In this document: positions 36,789 to 45,417 of the stretch, piece by piece
How the letters are laid out: each line of letters begins with the position of its first letter
Numbering within the stretch: the stretch's first letter is position 1
DNA from: Nocardia puris
GTDB taxonomy: Bacteria; Actinomycetota; Actinomycetes; Mycobacteriales; Mycobacteriaceae
Reading direction: 5' to 3'
Assembly: GCF_003315035.1 (NCBI RefSeq)
Contig: NZ_QNRE01000001.1
Coordinates: forward strand, 1,089,224 to 1,153,223
DNA length: 64,000 nucleotides
Translations under genes and position numbers: made by a program
The notes under the pieces: model-generated
The model's database searches: none
Seen by the model: only the letters and a program-made list of their open reading frames with translations
Told to the model about the DNA's origin: nothing

Positions 36789-38255
36789 TTATTCGGCGGG
36801 CGAATCCGGCATACGGAACACCGTGAGCGCCGCCGGTTTGCTCGTGAACACGAACTCCCGCCCGCTCGCGGCCACTTCACCGTCGGTGGCCAGGGCTACG
36901 GGCGCTCGCGCCGTCCGCACCACCAGCCGCTGCGCCTCCCGGTGCCGATACGCGGCCGAGGTGCCCAGCGTGCCGGTGAGCGTCGCCCAGATCAGGCGGG
37001 CCCGCGAGAGCGGCAGGTCGGCGCGCAGGTACCGCACGTCGAGGGTGCCGCGGTGCAGTTCCGGCCGCGACATCGGTACCTGGTCGGACGGGTGATAGCG
37101 CCCGTTGCCCACGAACAACATCCACAGCAGCACCGGCACGCCGTCCACGGTGGCGCGCACCGGACGGGCCCGCATCAGCACGCGCAGCATCGCCACGCCC
37201 GCGGCGGGCCATTTGCCCAGGCGCGGCCGCCAGCGGTCGCGCAGGCGCACGAAGCGCGGGTAGCCGCCCAGGCTCGCGGTGTTCACGAACACGCGCTCGC
37301 CCTCGTCGTCGTAGCGCACCGTCGCCGCGTCGAATCGGCACACCGATCCCGCCGCCAGCGCGGCCAGGGTCTTCTCGTGCGTCTCCACCCCGGCGTCCCT
37401 GGCGAAGTGGTCGAGGGTGCCGCCGGCGAACACCGCGAGCGGCAGATCGCGCCGCACCGCCACCTCGGCCACCGACGACACGGTACCGTCGCCGCCGAGC
37501 ACGCCGAGGGCGACGACGCCGCCCGCCTCGATCGCCTCGTCCAGCTGCGCGCCGAGATCGCGGTCGGGATCCATCCGCAGGAACCGCGCCCGTGGCAGCC
37601 GCGCCCGCAAGCGGGCCTCGGTGAGCGCGGAATCACCCAGTCCGGCAAGGGGATTGGTCACCATCAGCAGTCCGCGCCCGTGCGGCAGCGGTTCGATGTT
37701 CTCGGTGACGCACTCGGTGGCGGGCTCGTCGTTGCGCACCGCCCACCAGCGATGCGTCGCCAGCGCGATGCCGGAGCCGAGCAGCGCGCCCGCCACGACG
37801 TCGGAGGGCCAGTGCACGCCGATGTGGACGCGCGAGTACGCCACCGCCAGCGCGACCGGCGCGACCACCGCCGCCGCGGCCGGACTCTCCAGCGCCACAC
37901 CGGTGGCGAAGGCGGCGGCCGAGGCCGCGTGACCGGACGGGAACGACGAGGACACCGGCGGCGAGAGCGGCCTGCGCACGAACGGCACGGAGCCGTCGGG
38001 CGGGCGACGGCGCGGGAACAGCGGTTTGGCGATGCCGTTCGCGACGCCGCTGGCCAGCAGCGTCGCGAGCACGCCGCGCAGTCCACCGCGACGCACCGGT
38101 CCCGAGCCGAGCACCGCCATCGCCGCGCCCGCGGCCAGCCACAACTTGTTGTGGTTGGCCGAGGCGCTCAGATCCAGCAGGGCCCGGTCCGCGATCGTGG
38201 GCGGGACCCGGGCGCTGTGGTTCACCAGCCGGATATCCACCGCGTGCCAGCGCAT
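36789..38255 (-). CDS. PAP2 phosphatase - diacylglycerol kinase-like fusion protein
   Basis: 488 residues. The first half (about 1-175) is a PAP2 membrane phosphatase: KPLFPRRRPPDGS, FPSGHAASAAAF and YSRVHIGVHWPSDVVAG are its three phosphatase motifs. The second half (about 185-480) is a lipid kinase of the DAGK/YegS type with VTNPLAGLGDS, LGVLGGDGTVSSVAEVA, VFAGGTLDHFARD and a C-terminal domain. Such fusions occur in Mycobacteriales; the lipid substrate is not known. A GTG at 38264, overlapping the stop of the upstream gene as GTGA, is an alternative start and suggests coupling to the quinone oxidoreductase gene. Confidence 0.92.
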   Translation of the reverse strand: MRWHAVDIRLVNHSARVPPTIADRALLDLSASANHNKLWLAAGAAMAVLGSGPVRRGGLRGVLATLLASGVANGIAKPLFPRRRPPDGSVPFVRRPLSPPVSSSFPSGHAASAAAFATGVALESPAAAAVVAPVALAVAYSRVHIGVHWPSDVVAGALLGSGIALATHRWWAVRNDEPATECVTENIEPLPHGRGLLMVTNPLAGLGDSALTEARLRARLPRARFLRMDPDRDLGAQLDEAIEAGGVVALGVLGGDGTVSSVAEVAVRRDLPLAVFAGGTLDHFARDAGVETHEKTLAALAAGSVCRFDAATVRYDDEGERVFVNTASLGGYPRFVRLRDRWRPRLGKWPAAGVAMLRVLMRARPVRATVDGVPVLLWMLFVGNGRYHPSDQVPMSRPELHRGTLDVRYLRADLPLSRARLIWATLTGTLGTSAAYRHREAQRLVVRTARAPVALATDGEVAASGREFVFTSKPAALTVFRMPDSPAE

Positions 38256-38260
38256 TCCGG

Positions 38261-39172
38261 TCACTCCGCGCCGACGAGGAGCACGACCTTGCCCGGCCCT
38301 CGACCGTGCTCGGACTCGCGCTGTGCCGCACCCGCCCGCGCGAGGGGGAAGGTGCGCGCCGGGCCCGGCAGCCGGAACGCGCCGGCGGCCACCCGCTCGG
38401 CCACGTGGGCCAGCAACTCGGGCGAGCGCGGGCCCGGCGCCGAGGAGAAGGTGACGCCGAGTTCGGCCGCGGCGCCGTCGGCGATGGTGACGATGCGCTC
38501 GGTGCCGCCGCGCAATTCGATGGCCGCGGGCAACGCGCCGTGTCCGGCGGCATCGAACACGGCGTCCACGCCGCCGGGCGCGAGCGCGCGCACCCGGTCG
38601 GCCAGTCCGTCGCCGTGGGTGGTGGGGATCGCGCCGAGCGCGGCGACCAGATCCTGGTTGGCGGCCGAGGCGGTGCCGATCACGGTGGCGCCCGCCTCCC
38701 GCGCGAGCTGCGCCGCGATCGAGCCCACCGCGCCGGACGCGCCGTTCACGAGCAGGGTCTCCCCCGGTTTCGGTTCGAGCAGGGCCAGCACCTTCGCGGC
38801 CGTGCCCACCGCCACCGGCAGGGCCGCCGCGTCGGCCCACGCCAGGCCCGCGGGCTTGGGCGCGTAGTCGGTGACCACGGCGTACTCGGCGTACCCGCCG
38901 CGCGTCCAGGCGATCACCTCGTCGCCGACCGCGACGCCGGTGGCCAGCGGCCCGACCGCGTCCACCACGCCCGCCGCCTCGGCGCCGGGGAACTGCGGGA
39001 ACGACGGCTCACCGAAAACCAGGGCCCCGGAACGGATCTTCCAATCCGCGGGGTTGACGCCCGCCGCGCGCACCGCGATGCGGACCTGCGCGTCCACCGG
39101 TTCGGGTGTGTCCACCTCGACCGTGCGCAGAACCTCCGGACCGCCGAATTCGTTGAACGCTATGGCGTGCAT
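38261..39172 (-). CDS. Zinc-type NADP-dependent quinone oxidoreductase (MDR family)
   Basis: 303-residue medium-chain reductase. AFNEFGGPEVLRTVEVDTPE and AAGVNPADWKIRSG at the N-terminus, PGAEAAGVVDAVG, and the cofactor motif VNGASGAVGSIAAQLAREAG (about 142-161) place it in the NADPH:quinone reductase/QOR subgroup, which lacks the zinc ligands of alcohol dehydrogenases. ATG 39172 follows GGAGGTG. The stop overlaps a possible GTG start of the PAP2-kinase gene. Confidence 0.9.
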   Translation of the reverse strand: MHAIAFNEFGGPEVLRTVEVDTPEPVDAQVRIAVRAAGVNPADWKIRSGALVFGEPSFPQFPGAEAAGVVDAVGPLATGVAVGDEVIAWTRGGYAEYAVVTDYAPKPAGLAWADAAALPVAVGTAAKVLALLEPKPGETLLVNGASGAVGSIAAQLAREAGATVIGTASAANQDLVAALGAIPTTHGDGLADRVRALAPGGVDAVFDAAGHGALPAAIELRGGTERIVTIADGAAAELGVTFSSAPGPRSPELLAHVAERVAAGAFRLPGPARTFPLARAGAAQRESEHGRGPGKVVLLVGAE

Positions 39173-39219
39173 GTCACCTCCGTGCCGATCGACGTCCCCC
39201 ACAATAGGCCGCCGCGCGA

Positions 39220-40116
39220 CTAGGAAGCGCCCGGCAACCCCGACGGTCGCGGCTCCCGGTTCCGGACACCGCGGCCCAGCCAGGCACCCGCGGAGTAGAC
39301 GATCGGGACGCTGATGATGCTGTACACACCGGCGGGCACGGCCATGCGGACATCGCCCAGCACGCTGATGGCGATGGTCATGGCCAGCACGCAGTTGTGC
39401 ACGCCGATCTCCATCGCGCACGCCAGAGCCTGGGCGCGCACCACGCCGAACGCCTTGGGCACGAAGTAGCCGACCGCCAGGCTCGCGACGCACAGCACGA
39501 CCACCACCGCGCCGATGTCGACCAGGTAGTCGACGATGTTGTTCCGTTCGGCGACCAGTGCCGCCACCGTCACGATCACCAGGAACAGCACCGAGAGCAC
39601 GCGCACCGGCCGGTCCGAACGGTCGGCGAAACCGGGCCGCAGCCGCCGGGCGATCATGCCCGCGACGACCGGAACGAACACCAACGCGAACACCTGCGCG
39701 ACTTTGGTGAACTGCATCCCCACCCCGCCCGTGCCCGCGGGGTCGAAGTATCCGAGCGCGATATTGGTGATGAGCGGCAGCGTCGCCACCGACAGCACCG
39801 AATTCAGCGCCGTCAGTGAGACATTGAGCGCCACGTCGCCGCCGAACAGGTGGCTGAGCAGGTTCGCGGTGGCCCCGCCGGGCGAGGCCATCAGCAGCAT
39901 CACGCCCACCGCCAGTTCCGGCGTGACGTCCAGACCGGCCACCAGCCCGAACGCGAGCGCGGGCAGCACGATCACCTGGCAGCACAGCGCGACGAACACC
40001 GCGCGCGGATACCGGACGACGCGCAGGAAGTCCTCGACCGTGAGCGAGAGGCCGAGCCCGAACATGATGAACCCGAGCGCCAGCGGCAGCGCGACGGCGA
40101 CCGGCCAACTCTCCAC
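39220..40116 (-). CDS. Bile acid:sodium symporter (BASS/SBF) family transporter
   Basis: 298 residues with about 9-10 membrane segments. FIMFGLGLSLTVEDFLRVVR, LLMASPGGATANLLSHLFGG (the crossover motif) and the later EIGVHNCVLAMTIA are characteristic of the SBF family of Na+-coupled organic-acid transporters. Substrate unknown; bacterial members move organic anions, pantoate or others. It is 47 nt upstream of the quinone oxidoreductase gene on the same strand and may be co-transcribed. Confidence 0.85.
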   Translation of the reverse strand: MESWPVAVALPLALGFIMFGLGLSLTVEDFLRVVRYPRAVFVALCCQVIVLPALAFGLVAGLDVTPELAVGVMLLMASPGGATANLLSHLFGGDVALNVSLTALNSVLSVATLPLITNIALGYFDPAGTGGVGMQFTKVAQVFALVFVPVVAGMIARRLRPGFADRSDRPVRVLSVLFLVIVTVAALVAERNNIVDYLVDIGAVVVVLCVASLAVGYFVPKAFGVVRAQALACAMEIGVHNCVLAMTIAISVLGDVRMAVPAGVYSIISVPIVYSAGAWLGRGVRNREPRPSGLPGAS

Positions 40117-40275
40117 GGGGCACCCTCATCGGTCGAGGCCGCCGGCCACCCGACCGGGAGAACGCGACGATCCGAACAGCACTTGTTTCGCCCCTGTCTA
40201 GCACGCCGGAGTGTCCGGCGGCACCGGCCGACCGCCCACCGCGGCCGCCGAGGCATTTCCCGGCGAGTGAATCCG

Positions 40276-40305
40276 TGTTAACTTAATTCGGAATCACAGT
40301 TAACA
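40276..40305. promoter_or_regulatory. Probable operator upstream of the thiolase
   Basis: TGTTAACT (40276-40283) and AGTTAACA (40298-40305): perfect 8-bp arms with 14-bp AT-rich centre. It ends 19 bp before the ATG and lies in the only AT-rich patch nearby, so it likely overlaps the promoter. The cognate regulator is unknown. Confidence 0.6.
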
Positions 40306-40324
40306 TAGTCGATCGGAGACAGCC

Positions 40325-41491
40325 ATGAGATCCGCCGTGATCGTGGACGCGATCCGCACACCGTCGGGCAAGGGCAAGGCGGGCGGTGGCCTGTCCGAGA
40401 TCCACCCGGCCACCCTGCTCGCCGGCGTGCTGGCCGAGCTGGTCGCGCGCAACGATCTGGACCCGGCGCTGGTCGACGACGTCGTCACCGGCTGCGTCAC
40501 CCAGGCGGGCGAACAGGCCGGCAATATCGGCCGCACCGCCGTCCTCGCCGCCGGGTTCCCGGAGTCGGTGCCCGCCACCACCGTCGACCGCCAGTGCGGT
40601 TCCAGCCAGCAGGCCGCGCACTTCGCCGCGCAGGGCGTGATCTCGGGCGCCTACGACATCGCCATCGCCTGCGGCGTCGAATCGATGAGCCGCGCGCCCA
40701 TGTTCTCCAATACGCAGGGCAAGGACGTCAACCGCGGCCCGCTGGCCCACCGCTACCCGGAAGGTTTTGTCCAGCAGGGCATTTCGGCCGAGGTGATCGC
40801 GGCGCGCTGGAAGTTCGACCGCGCGGCGCTGGACGAGTTCGCGGCCCGCTCGCATCGCCTGGCCGCCGCCACCGCCGCGGCGGGTGGCTTCGACCGCGAA
40901 CTCGTCGCGGCGGGCGCGCTCACCGCCGACGAGACGATCCGGCCCTCCACCACCGCCGAGGGGCTGGCGGGGCTGCGGCCCGCGTTCGCCGACGAGCAGT
41001 ACCTGACCCGGTTCCCGGAGATCGACTGGTCGATCACGCCCGGCAACTCGTCGCCGCTCACCGACGGCGCGTCGGCCGCGCTGATCATGGGCGAGGACAC
41101 CGCGGCGAAGCTGGGCCTGCGCCCGCGCGCCCGCTTCCACTCCTTCGCCGTGCTCGGCGACGACCCGCTGCTCATGCTCACCGCCGTGGTCCCGGCCACC
41201 CGCAAGGTGCTCGACCGCGCCGGACTCGCCATCGACGACATCGACGCCTACGAGGTGAACGAGGCGTTCGCGCCGGTGCCGCTGGTCTGGCGGCACGAAC
41301 TGAACGCCGATCCGGAGCGGCTCAACCCGCGCGGCGGCGCCATCGCCCTGGGACATCCGCTCGGCGCGTCCGGCACCCGCATCCTGTCGACGCTGCTCAA
41401 CCACCTGGAGCAGACGGACGGCCGCTACGGGCTGATGACGATGTGCGAGGCGGGCGGGCTGGCGAACGCCACGATCATCGAACGGCTGTGA
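40325..41491 (+). CDS. Thiolase (acetyl-CoA C-acyltransferase)
   Basis: 388-residue degradative or biosynthetic thiolase. The acyl-accepting Cys is in TVDRQCGSSQQAAHFAAQGV (Cys about 89), the substrate-binding His in YEVNEAFAPVPLVW, the C-terminal His in GGAIALGHPLGASGTRI (about 345) and the second Cys in MTMCEAGGLANATI. It should cleave or form 3-ketoacyl-CoA. GGAG precedes ATG 40325. It stands alone, with its own palindromic operator, so a regulated beta-oxidation step (lipid, sterol or branched acid) is likely. Confidence 0.94.
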   Translation: MRSAVIVDAIRTPSGKGKAGGGLSEIHPATLLAGVLAELVARNDLDPALVDDVVTGCVTQAGEQAGNIGRTAVLAAGFPESVPATTVDRQCGSSQQAAHFAAQGVISGAYDIAIACGVESMSRAPMFSNTQGKDVNRGPLAHRYPEGFVQQGISAEVIAARWKFDRAALDEFAARSHRLAAATAAAGGFDRELVAAGALTADETIRPSTTAEGLAGLRPAFADEQYLTRFPEIDWSITPGNSSPLTDGASAALIMGEDTAAKLGLRPRARFHSFAVLGDDPLLMLTAVVPATRKVLDRAGLAIDDIDAYEVNEAFAPVPLVWRHELNADPERLNPRGGAIALGHPLGASGTRILSTLLNHLEQTDGRYGLMTMCEAGGLANATIIERL

Positions 41492-41566
41492 CGCCCGGTG
41501 ATTGAGCCTCCATCGACCGGGTAGGGCGCAACTGTCAGCCGACAACCCCGATCATGGAGGTACAGC

Positions 41567-41818
41567 GTGACGAAGCACGAGAGCGGATTCCGCGAAGGCG
41601 TCAAGGGCGTCGTCGAGGACGTCAAGGGCAAAGCCAAGGAGGCCGCGGGCACCGTCACCGGCAACGAGGACCTCGAACACGAGGGCCTGGCTCAGCAGGA
41701 CAAGGCCGAATCCCAGCGCGAGGCCGCGCGGAAGGAAGCCGAGGCCGAGAAGGCCAGGGCCGAAGCGGATGTGGACGAGGCACGCCAGCGGACGCATCAG
41801 GACGATGACAAGCGGTAA
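41567..41818 (+). CDS. CsbD-like stress protein
   Basis: 83-residue, highly charged, helical protein of the CsbD family. The signature is VKGKAKEAAGTVTGNEDLEH (about 19-38), followed by EGLAQQDKAESQREAARKEA and an Asp/Arg-rich tail. Family members are small, abundant stress proteins of unknown biochemical role. GTG 41567 is preceded by GGAGG. It ends before a strong two-way terminator. Confidence 0.85.
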   Translation: MTKHESGFREGVKGVVEDVKGKAKEAAGTVTGNEDLEHEGLAQQDKAESQREAARKEAEAEKARAEADVDEARQRTHQDDDKR

Positions 41819-41833
41819 TCCCTTGCCGCACAC

Positions 41834-41873
41834 GGGCGGACGGGTCCAAGCACCCGTCCGCCCCGTCGTTTTG
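41834..41873. terminator. Bidirectional terminator between csbD-like and marR-like genes
   Basis: 12-bp perfect stem: GGGCGGACGGGT (41834-41845), 6-nt loop, ACCCGTCCGCCC (41852-41863), then CGTCGTTTTG. It serves the convergent genes on both sides. Confidence 0.85.
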
Positions 41874-41874
41874 C

Positions 41875-42336
41875 TCAGCGGCCCGACAGCCGCTCGGCCA
41901 CCGCACCGAGCCCGTCGGCGACGGCGCGGCGTTGCCCGGGGGTGAGCACGTCGATCAGCGCCCGCCGCACCGTGGCGACATGCCCTGGCGCGACCTCGGA
42001 CAGGCGCTGCCGCCCGGCCTCGGTGAGCACCGCGACCACACCGCGCTCGTCGCCGGGGGCCGCGGTGCGCCGCACCAGCCCGGCCTTCTCCAACCGCTCG
42101 ACCTGATAGGTCAGCCCGCTCTTCGAGGTGAGCAGCGCCTCGGCCAGATCGGTCATGCGCAGCGCGCCGTCCGGGGCGTCGGACAGCCGCACCAGCGTCT
42201 CGTACTGGGGGTGTGAGAGGCCCTCGCGCTTGAGGTGCTGTTCGACCTCGCGAGTGACCAGCGCGCCCGCGGCCAGGAACGCGTGCCACGCGCGCATCTC
42301 CCCCGCGTCCAGCCACTTCGGTTCGTCCACGGGCAC
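41875..42336 (-). CDS. MarR-family repressor of the dioxygenase-DoxX unit
   Basis: About 153 residues. Winged helix-turn-helix: LSHPQYETLVRLSDAPDGAL, MTDLAEALLTSKSGLTYQVE, RLEKAGLVRRTAAPGDERGV. Residues such as LAAGALVTREVEQHLKREG form the dimer helix. GTG 42336 is the likely start; a TTG at 42357 would begin inside the first operator. It is divergent from a ring-cleavage dioxygenase gene across twin palindromes, as in MhqR-type quinone- or phenol-responsive systems. Repression of the divergent genes and itself is inferred. Confidence 0.85.
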   Translation of the reverse strand: MPVDEPKWLDAGEMRAWHAFLAAGALVTREVEQHLKREGLSHPQYETLVRLSDAPDGALRMTDLAEALLTSKSGLTYQVERLEKAGLVRRTAAPGDERGVVAVLTEAGRQRLSEVAPGHVATVRRALIDVLTPGQRRAVADGLGAVAERLSGR

Positions 42337-42349
42337 CAGCCTAGCCCTG

Positions 42350-42395
42350 TTGTTCAAATTTGAACAAAGCGCTACAGTTGTTCAAACTTGAACGA
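42350..42395. promoter_or_regulatory. Twin MarR-type operators
   Basis: TTGTTCAAATTTGAACAA (42350-42367) is a perfect 18-bp palindrome; TTGTTCAAACTTGAACGA (42378-42395) is a near-copy 28 bp downstream. They fill the divergent gap between the MarR gene and the dioxygenase gene and end 18 bp before its ATG. Confidence 0.85.
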
Positions 42396-42413
42396 CTTCG
42401 GCAGGAGACCGGC

Positions 42414-43178
42414 ATGTCCGACCGCGCACCCGTGCTGTACCTGTCCCACGGCGCGCCACCGCTGGCGGACCACCCGCACTGGCCCGCCGAACTGGCCGCC
42501 TGGGCGGGCGAACTCCCGCACCCCACCGCGATCCTGATGATCTCGGCGCATTGGGAGGCCGCGCCCATCACGCTCGGCGCCACCACGACGGTGCCGCTGG
42601 TCTACGACTTCAGCGGCTTTCCGAGGCACTATTACGAGGTGGTCTATCCCGCGCCCGGCGCGCCGGACCTCGCGTCGAAGGTGCGCGCACTGCTCGGCGG
42701 CCAGGTGCACGACGCACCCGGACGCGGGCTCGACCACGGCGCCTATGTGCCGCTCAAAGAGATGTATCCGGCAGCCGACGTGCCCGTGTTGCAGATGTCG
42801 CTGCCCACGCTCGATCCCACCGAACTGTTCGCGATCGGGCGCACCCTCGCGCCGCTGCGCGACGAGGGCGTGCTGATCGTCGGCAGCGGCTTCTTCACCC
42901 ACAACCTGCGCGCGCTCACCCCCGACGACGAGCACGTCCACGCGTTCACCGCCGAGTTCGACGACTGGGGCGCCCGCGCGCTGGCCGAGGGCGATCTCGA
43001 CTCGCTGCTCGACTTCCGCCACCGCGCGCCGGCGCCGCACCTGGCGCATCCGCGCACCGAACACTTCGCCCCGCTGTTCGTGAGCCTCGGCGCGGGCGCG
43101 GACGATCTCGCGACGCTGCGCACGCCCGTCGACGGCTACTGGCTCGGCATGGCGCGCCGCTCGATCCAGCTCGGCTGA
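42414..43178 (+). CDS. DODA-type extradiol ring-cleavage dioxygenase (LigB family)
   Basis: 254-residue class III extradiol dioxygenase like YgiD/4,5-DOPA dioxygenase. VLYLSHGAPPLADHP has the first metal His; ISAHWEAAP and GLDHGAYVPLKEMYPAADVP carry the other His/Glu residues; GSGFFTHNLR and the C-terminal region near EHFAPLF complete the site. ATG 42414 follows AGGAG. In related MarR-linked sets this enzyme is thought to remove catechols or hydroquinones. It is followed by DoxX after 61 nt. Confidence 0.9.
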   Translation: MSDRAPVLYLSHGAPPLADHPHWPAELAAWAGELPHPTAILMISAHWEAAPITLGATTTVPLVYDFSGFPRHYYEVVYPAPGAPDLASKVRALLGGQVHDAPGRGLDHGAYVPLKEMYPAADVPVLQMSLPTLDPTELFAIGRTLAPLRDEGVLIVGSGFFTHNLRALTPDDEHVHAFTAEFDDWGARALAEGDLDSLLDFRHRAPAPHLAHPRTEHFAPLFVSLGAGADDLATLRTPVDGYWLGMARRSIQLG

Positions 43179-43239
43179 ATCCCCCTGTCCCACAACTGAA
43201 CACCAACACCGGCTCCGGCCGCAACGAAAGGACTCGACC

Positions 43240-43758
43240 ATGACCACACCGGCGACGACCACCGCGCCCGGCGACATCGGCATCGACCTGGGCCTGCTGG
43301 TACTGCGCCTGGGCGTCGGGCTCACCATGGCCGCGCACGGCGCGCAGAAACTGTTCGGCTGGTTCGACGGCGGCGGCATCGACGGCACCAGCCGGTTCTT
43401 CGGCTCCGCGGGCTACCCGGCGTCGCGGTTCTTCGCCATCGTCGCGGGCGTCACCGAGACCTTCGGCGGACTGGCGCTGGCGCTGGGCCTGCTCACCCCG
43501 CTGGCCGCGGCCGCGATCCTGGGCACCATGCTCAACGCGATCGCGGTGAAATGGGGCGGCGGCTTCTTCCTGCCCGAGGGCATCGAGTACGAACTGGTGC
43601 TCACCCTGGCCGCCGCCGGACTCGCGCTCACCGGTTCCGGCCGCCTCGGCATCGACGGGTTCGCGGGCCCGCTGCGCACCCACCGCCTCACCTACGGTGT
43701 GGGCGCCGTCCTGCTCGGCGTGGTGACCGCGGGCATCGTCCTGCTCATTCGCAACTGA
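43240..43758 (+). CDS. DoxX-family membrane protein
   Basis: 172 residues with four membrane helices. LGLLVLRLGVGLTMAAHGAQ and LFGWFDGGGIDGTSRFFGSAG open the DoxX domain; FGGLALALGLLTPLAAAA and GGGFFLPEGIEYELVLTLA follow. Members act with quinone or thiol redox chains at the membrane. Downstream of the ring-cleavage dioxygenase in one transcript, controlled by the MarR operators. Confidence 0.9.
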   Translation: MTTPATTTAPGDIGIDLGLLVLRLGVGLTMAAHGAQKLFGWFDGGGIDGTSRFFGSAGYPASRFFAIVAGVTETFGGLALALGLLTPLAAAAILGTMLNAIAVKWGGGFFLPEGIEYELVLTLAAAGLALTGSGRLGIDGFAGPLRTHRLTYGVGAVLLGVVTAGIVLLIRN

Positions 43759-43795
43759 CCGTGCGCCGGCGCGGCGGGTCGCGCGGTCGACGCGG

Positions 43796-43813
43796 GTACC
43801 AAAGAAGTGGTAC
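43796..43813. promoter_or_regulatory. Inverted repeat upstream of a TetR gene
   Basis: GTACCA (43796-43801), AAGAAG, TGGTAC (43808-43813): perfect 6-bp arms, 86 bp before the TetR start. It may be an autoregulatory site or a weak hairpin after doxX. Confidence 0.45.
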
Positions 43814-43898
43814 GACTGCACCGGGAACGATGCGCCCGTCGCCGGCGGGGTACTACGGGACGTAGAATCACCCGCACCACCGGACGAGGCGAGGGCAC

Positions 43899-44486
43899 AT
43901 GGTGAATCCGCGGGCGACCAACGACGATCTGACCGCGAAGGCGCGCATCAGGAACGCGGCCATGGACCTGTACGCCCAGTACGGCGCGGAGCGCGTCTCG
44001 CTACGCGCCGTCGCCGCCGAGGCCGGGGTCACCCTCGGCTTGGTGCAGCACCACTTCAAGACGAAGGCGGGCCTGCACGCGGCGGTGGACCAGTTGATCG
44101 TCGACTTCTTCGCGCACGCGGTGGCCTCGGTGCCCGCCGAGGGCTCGACCGCCCAGGTGGCGGCGGCGCGCGACGCGGCGGTGCGCACGATGCTCGCCGA
44201 GAACCCGGCCGTGGTGAACTACGTGCGCCGCGCCGTGCTCGAACCCAACGACGCGCGATTCGAACTGCTGGAATCGCTGGTCGACCTGACCCGGCGTGAG
44301 ATCACCGCCCTGCGGGACGCGGGCGTGGCCTCCACCGATCGTCCCGAGTCGGCGCAGATCGTCACCGTGCTGGTGCGCCAGCTCGGCGAGCTGCTGCTGG
44401 CGCCGCTGGTGGACGCGGTGTGGGAGCGGGTGGCCGCGCCCGGCGAGCCGGGCAAGCCCCGGCTGGTCATCTCCGTCGAGCACTGA
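43899..44486 (+). CDS. TetR-family transcriptional regulator
   Basis: 195 residues. The N-terminal helix-turn-helix (about 12-60) reads IRNAAMDLYAQYGAERVSLR then AVAAEAGVTLGLVQHHFKTK. The C-terminal domain ends with a helix bearing LVRQLGELLLAPLVDAVWER. ATG 43899 has GAGGGC upstream. It precedes the sirtuin gene by 39 nt on the same strand but no target is clear. Confidence 0.88.
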   Translation: MVNPRATNDDLTAKARIRNAAMDLYAQYGAERVSLRAVAAEAGVTLGLVQHHFKTKAGLHAAVDQLIVDFFAHAVASVPAEGSTAQVAAARDAAVRTMLAENPAVVNYVRRAVLEPNDARFELLESLVDLTRREITALRDAGVASTDRPESAQIVTVLVRQLGELLLAPLVDAVWERVAAPGEPGKPRLVISVEH

Positions 44487-44525
44487 GCCGGGCCGCTACC
44501 GTCGAATCATCGCTACCCTCGAATC

Positions 44526-45374
44526 ATGTCGTCCCTCGCGCCACCCGCGTCCGGCATCGACGTGCGGCGGGTGGCGGACCTGCTCGCCGGCCGCCCGGTC
44601 GCGGTGCTCACGGGCGCCGGGTTGTCCACCGACAGCGGCATTCCCGACTATCGCGGCCCCGGCTCGCCCCCGCGCACGCCGATGACCTACCAGCAGTTCG
44701 TGGGCGATCCCGTCTTCCGCCAACGGTATTGGGCGCGCAATCACGTCGGGTGGCGGCGCATGGACGCCGCGCGCCCCAACGCGGGCCATCGCGCGCTGGC
44801 GCGGCTGGAGCGCGCGGGCGTGGTGACCGGGCTGATCACCCAGAACGTGGACATGTTGCACACCAAGGCCGGCCATCGGGGCGTGATCGACCTGCACGGC
44901 GTCTACGCCCGGGTGCGCTGCCTGGACTGTTCGGCGCTGATCTCGCGGATGACGCTGGCCGAGCGCCTCGAGGCCGCCAACCCGCACTTCGCCGAACTCG
45001 CGACCGCCACCGGCATCGAGGTCGCACCCGACGCCGACGCGGTGGTCGCCGACACTGCGACCTTCCGCATGGTGGACTGCGCCCGCTGCGGCGGCCTGCT
45101 CAAACCCGATATCGTCTACTTCGGCGAGAACGTGCCGAAGGACCGGGTCGCCGCCGCGTTCGACATGGTGGACCGGGCCGGGGCGCTGCTGGTGGCGGGG
45201 TCCTCGCTGACGGTCATGTCGGGGCTGCGGTTCGCGCGCCGGGCGGCGGCCAACGGATGTCCCATAGTGATCGTCAACCGGGGCCGCACCCGGGCGCACG
45301 ATCTGGCCACCCACACCGTCGACGCGGGTTGCTCCGAAGTGCTCACCGCGCTCGCCACCGAATACGCCGCCTGA
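44526..45374 (+). CDS. NAD-dependent protein deacylase (sirtuin)
   Basis: 282-residue Sir2 protein. NAD-binding LTGAGLSTDSGIPDYRG (28-44), TQNVDMLH (105-112), catalytic His in DLHGVYARVRC (about 124), zinc ligands CLDC (132-135) and CARCGG (about 187-192), and GSSLTVMSGLRFARRA for the cofactor. The loop SGIPDYRG with Tyr/Arg is common in deacylases of desuccinylase or deacetylase type. It removes acyl groups from lysines, often controlling acyl-CoA synthetases. Confidence 0.93.
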   Translation: MSSLAPPASGIDVRRVADLLAGRPVAVLTGAGLSTDSGIPDYRGPGSPPRTPMTYQQFVGDPVFRQRYWARNHVGWRRMDAARPNAGHRALARLERAGVVTGLITQNVDMLHTKAGHRGVIDLHGVYARVRCLDCSALISRMTLAERLEAANPHFAELATATGIEVAPDADAVVADTATFRMVDCARCGGLLKPDIVYFGENVPKDRVAAAFDMVDRAGALLVAGSSLTVMSGLRFARRAAANGCPIVIVNRGRTRAHDLATHTVDAGCSEVLTALATEYAA

Positions 45375-45417
45375 GCGCAACCGGTCCGCGGCCGTTCGCC
45401 GTGTAAGACTGGGCGGC

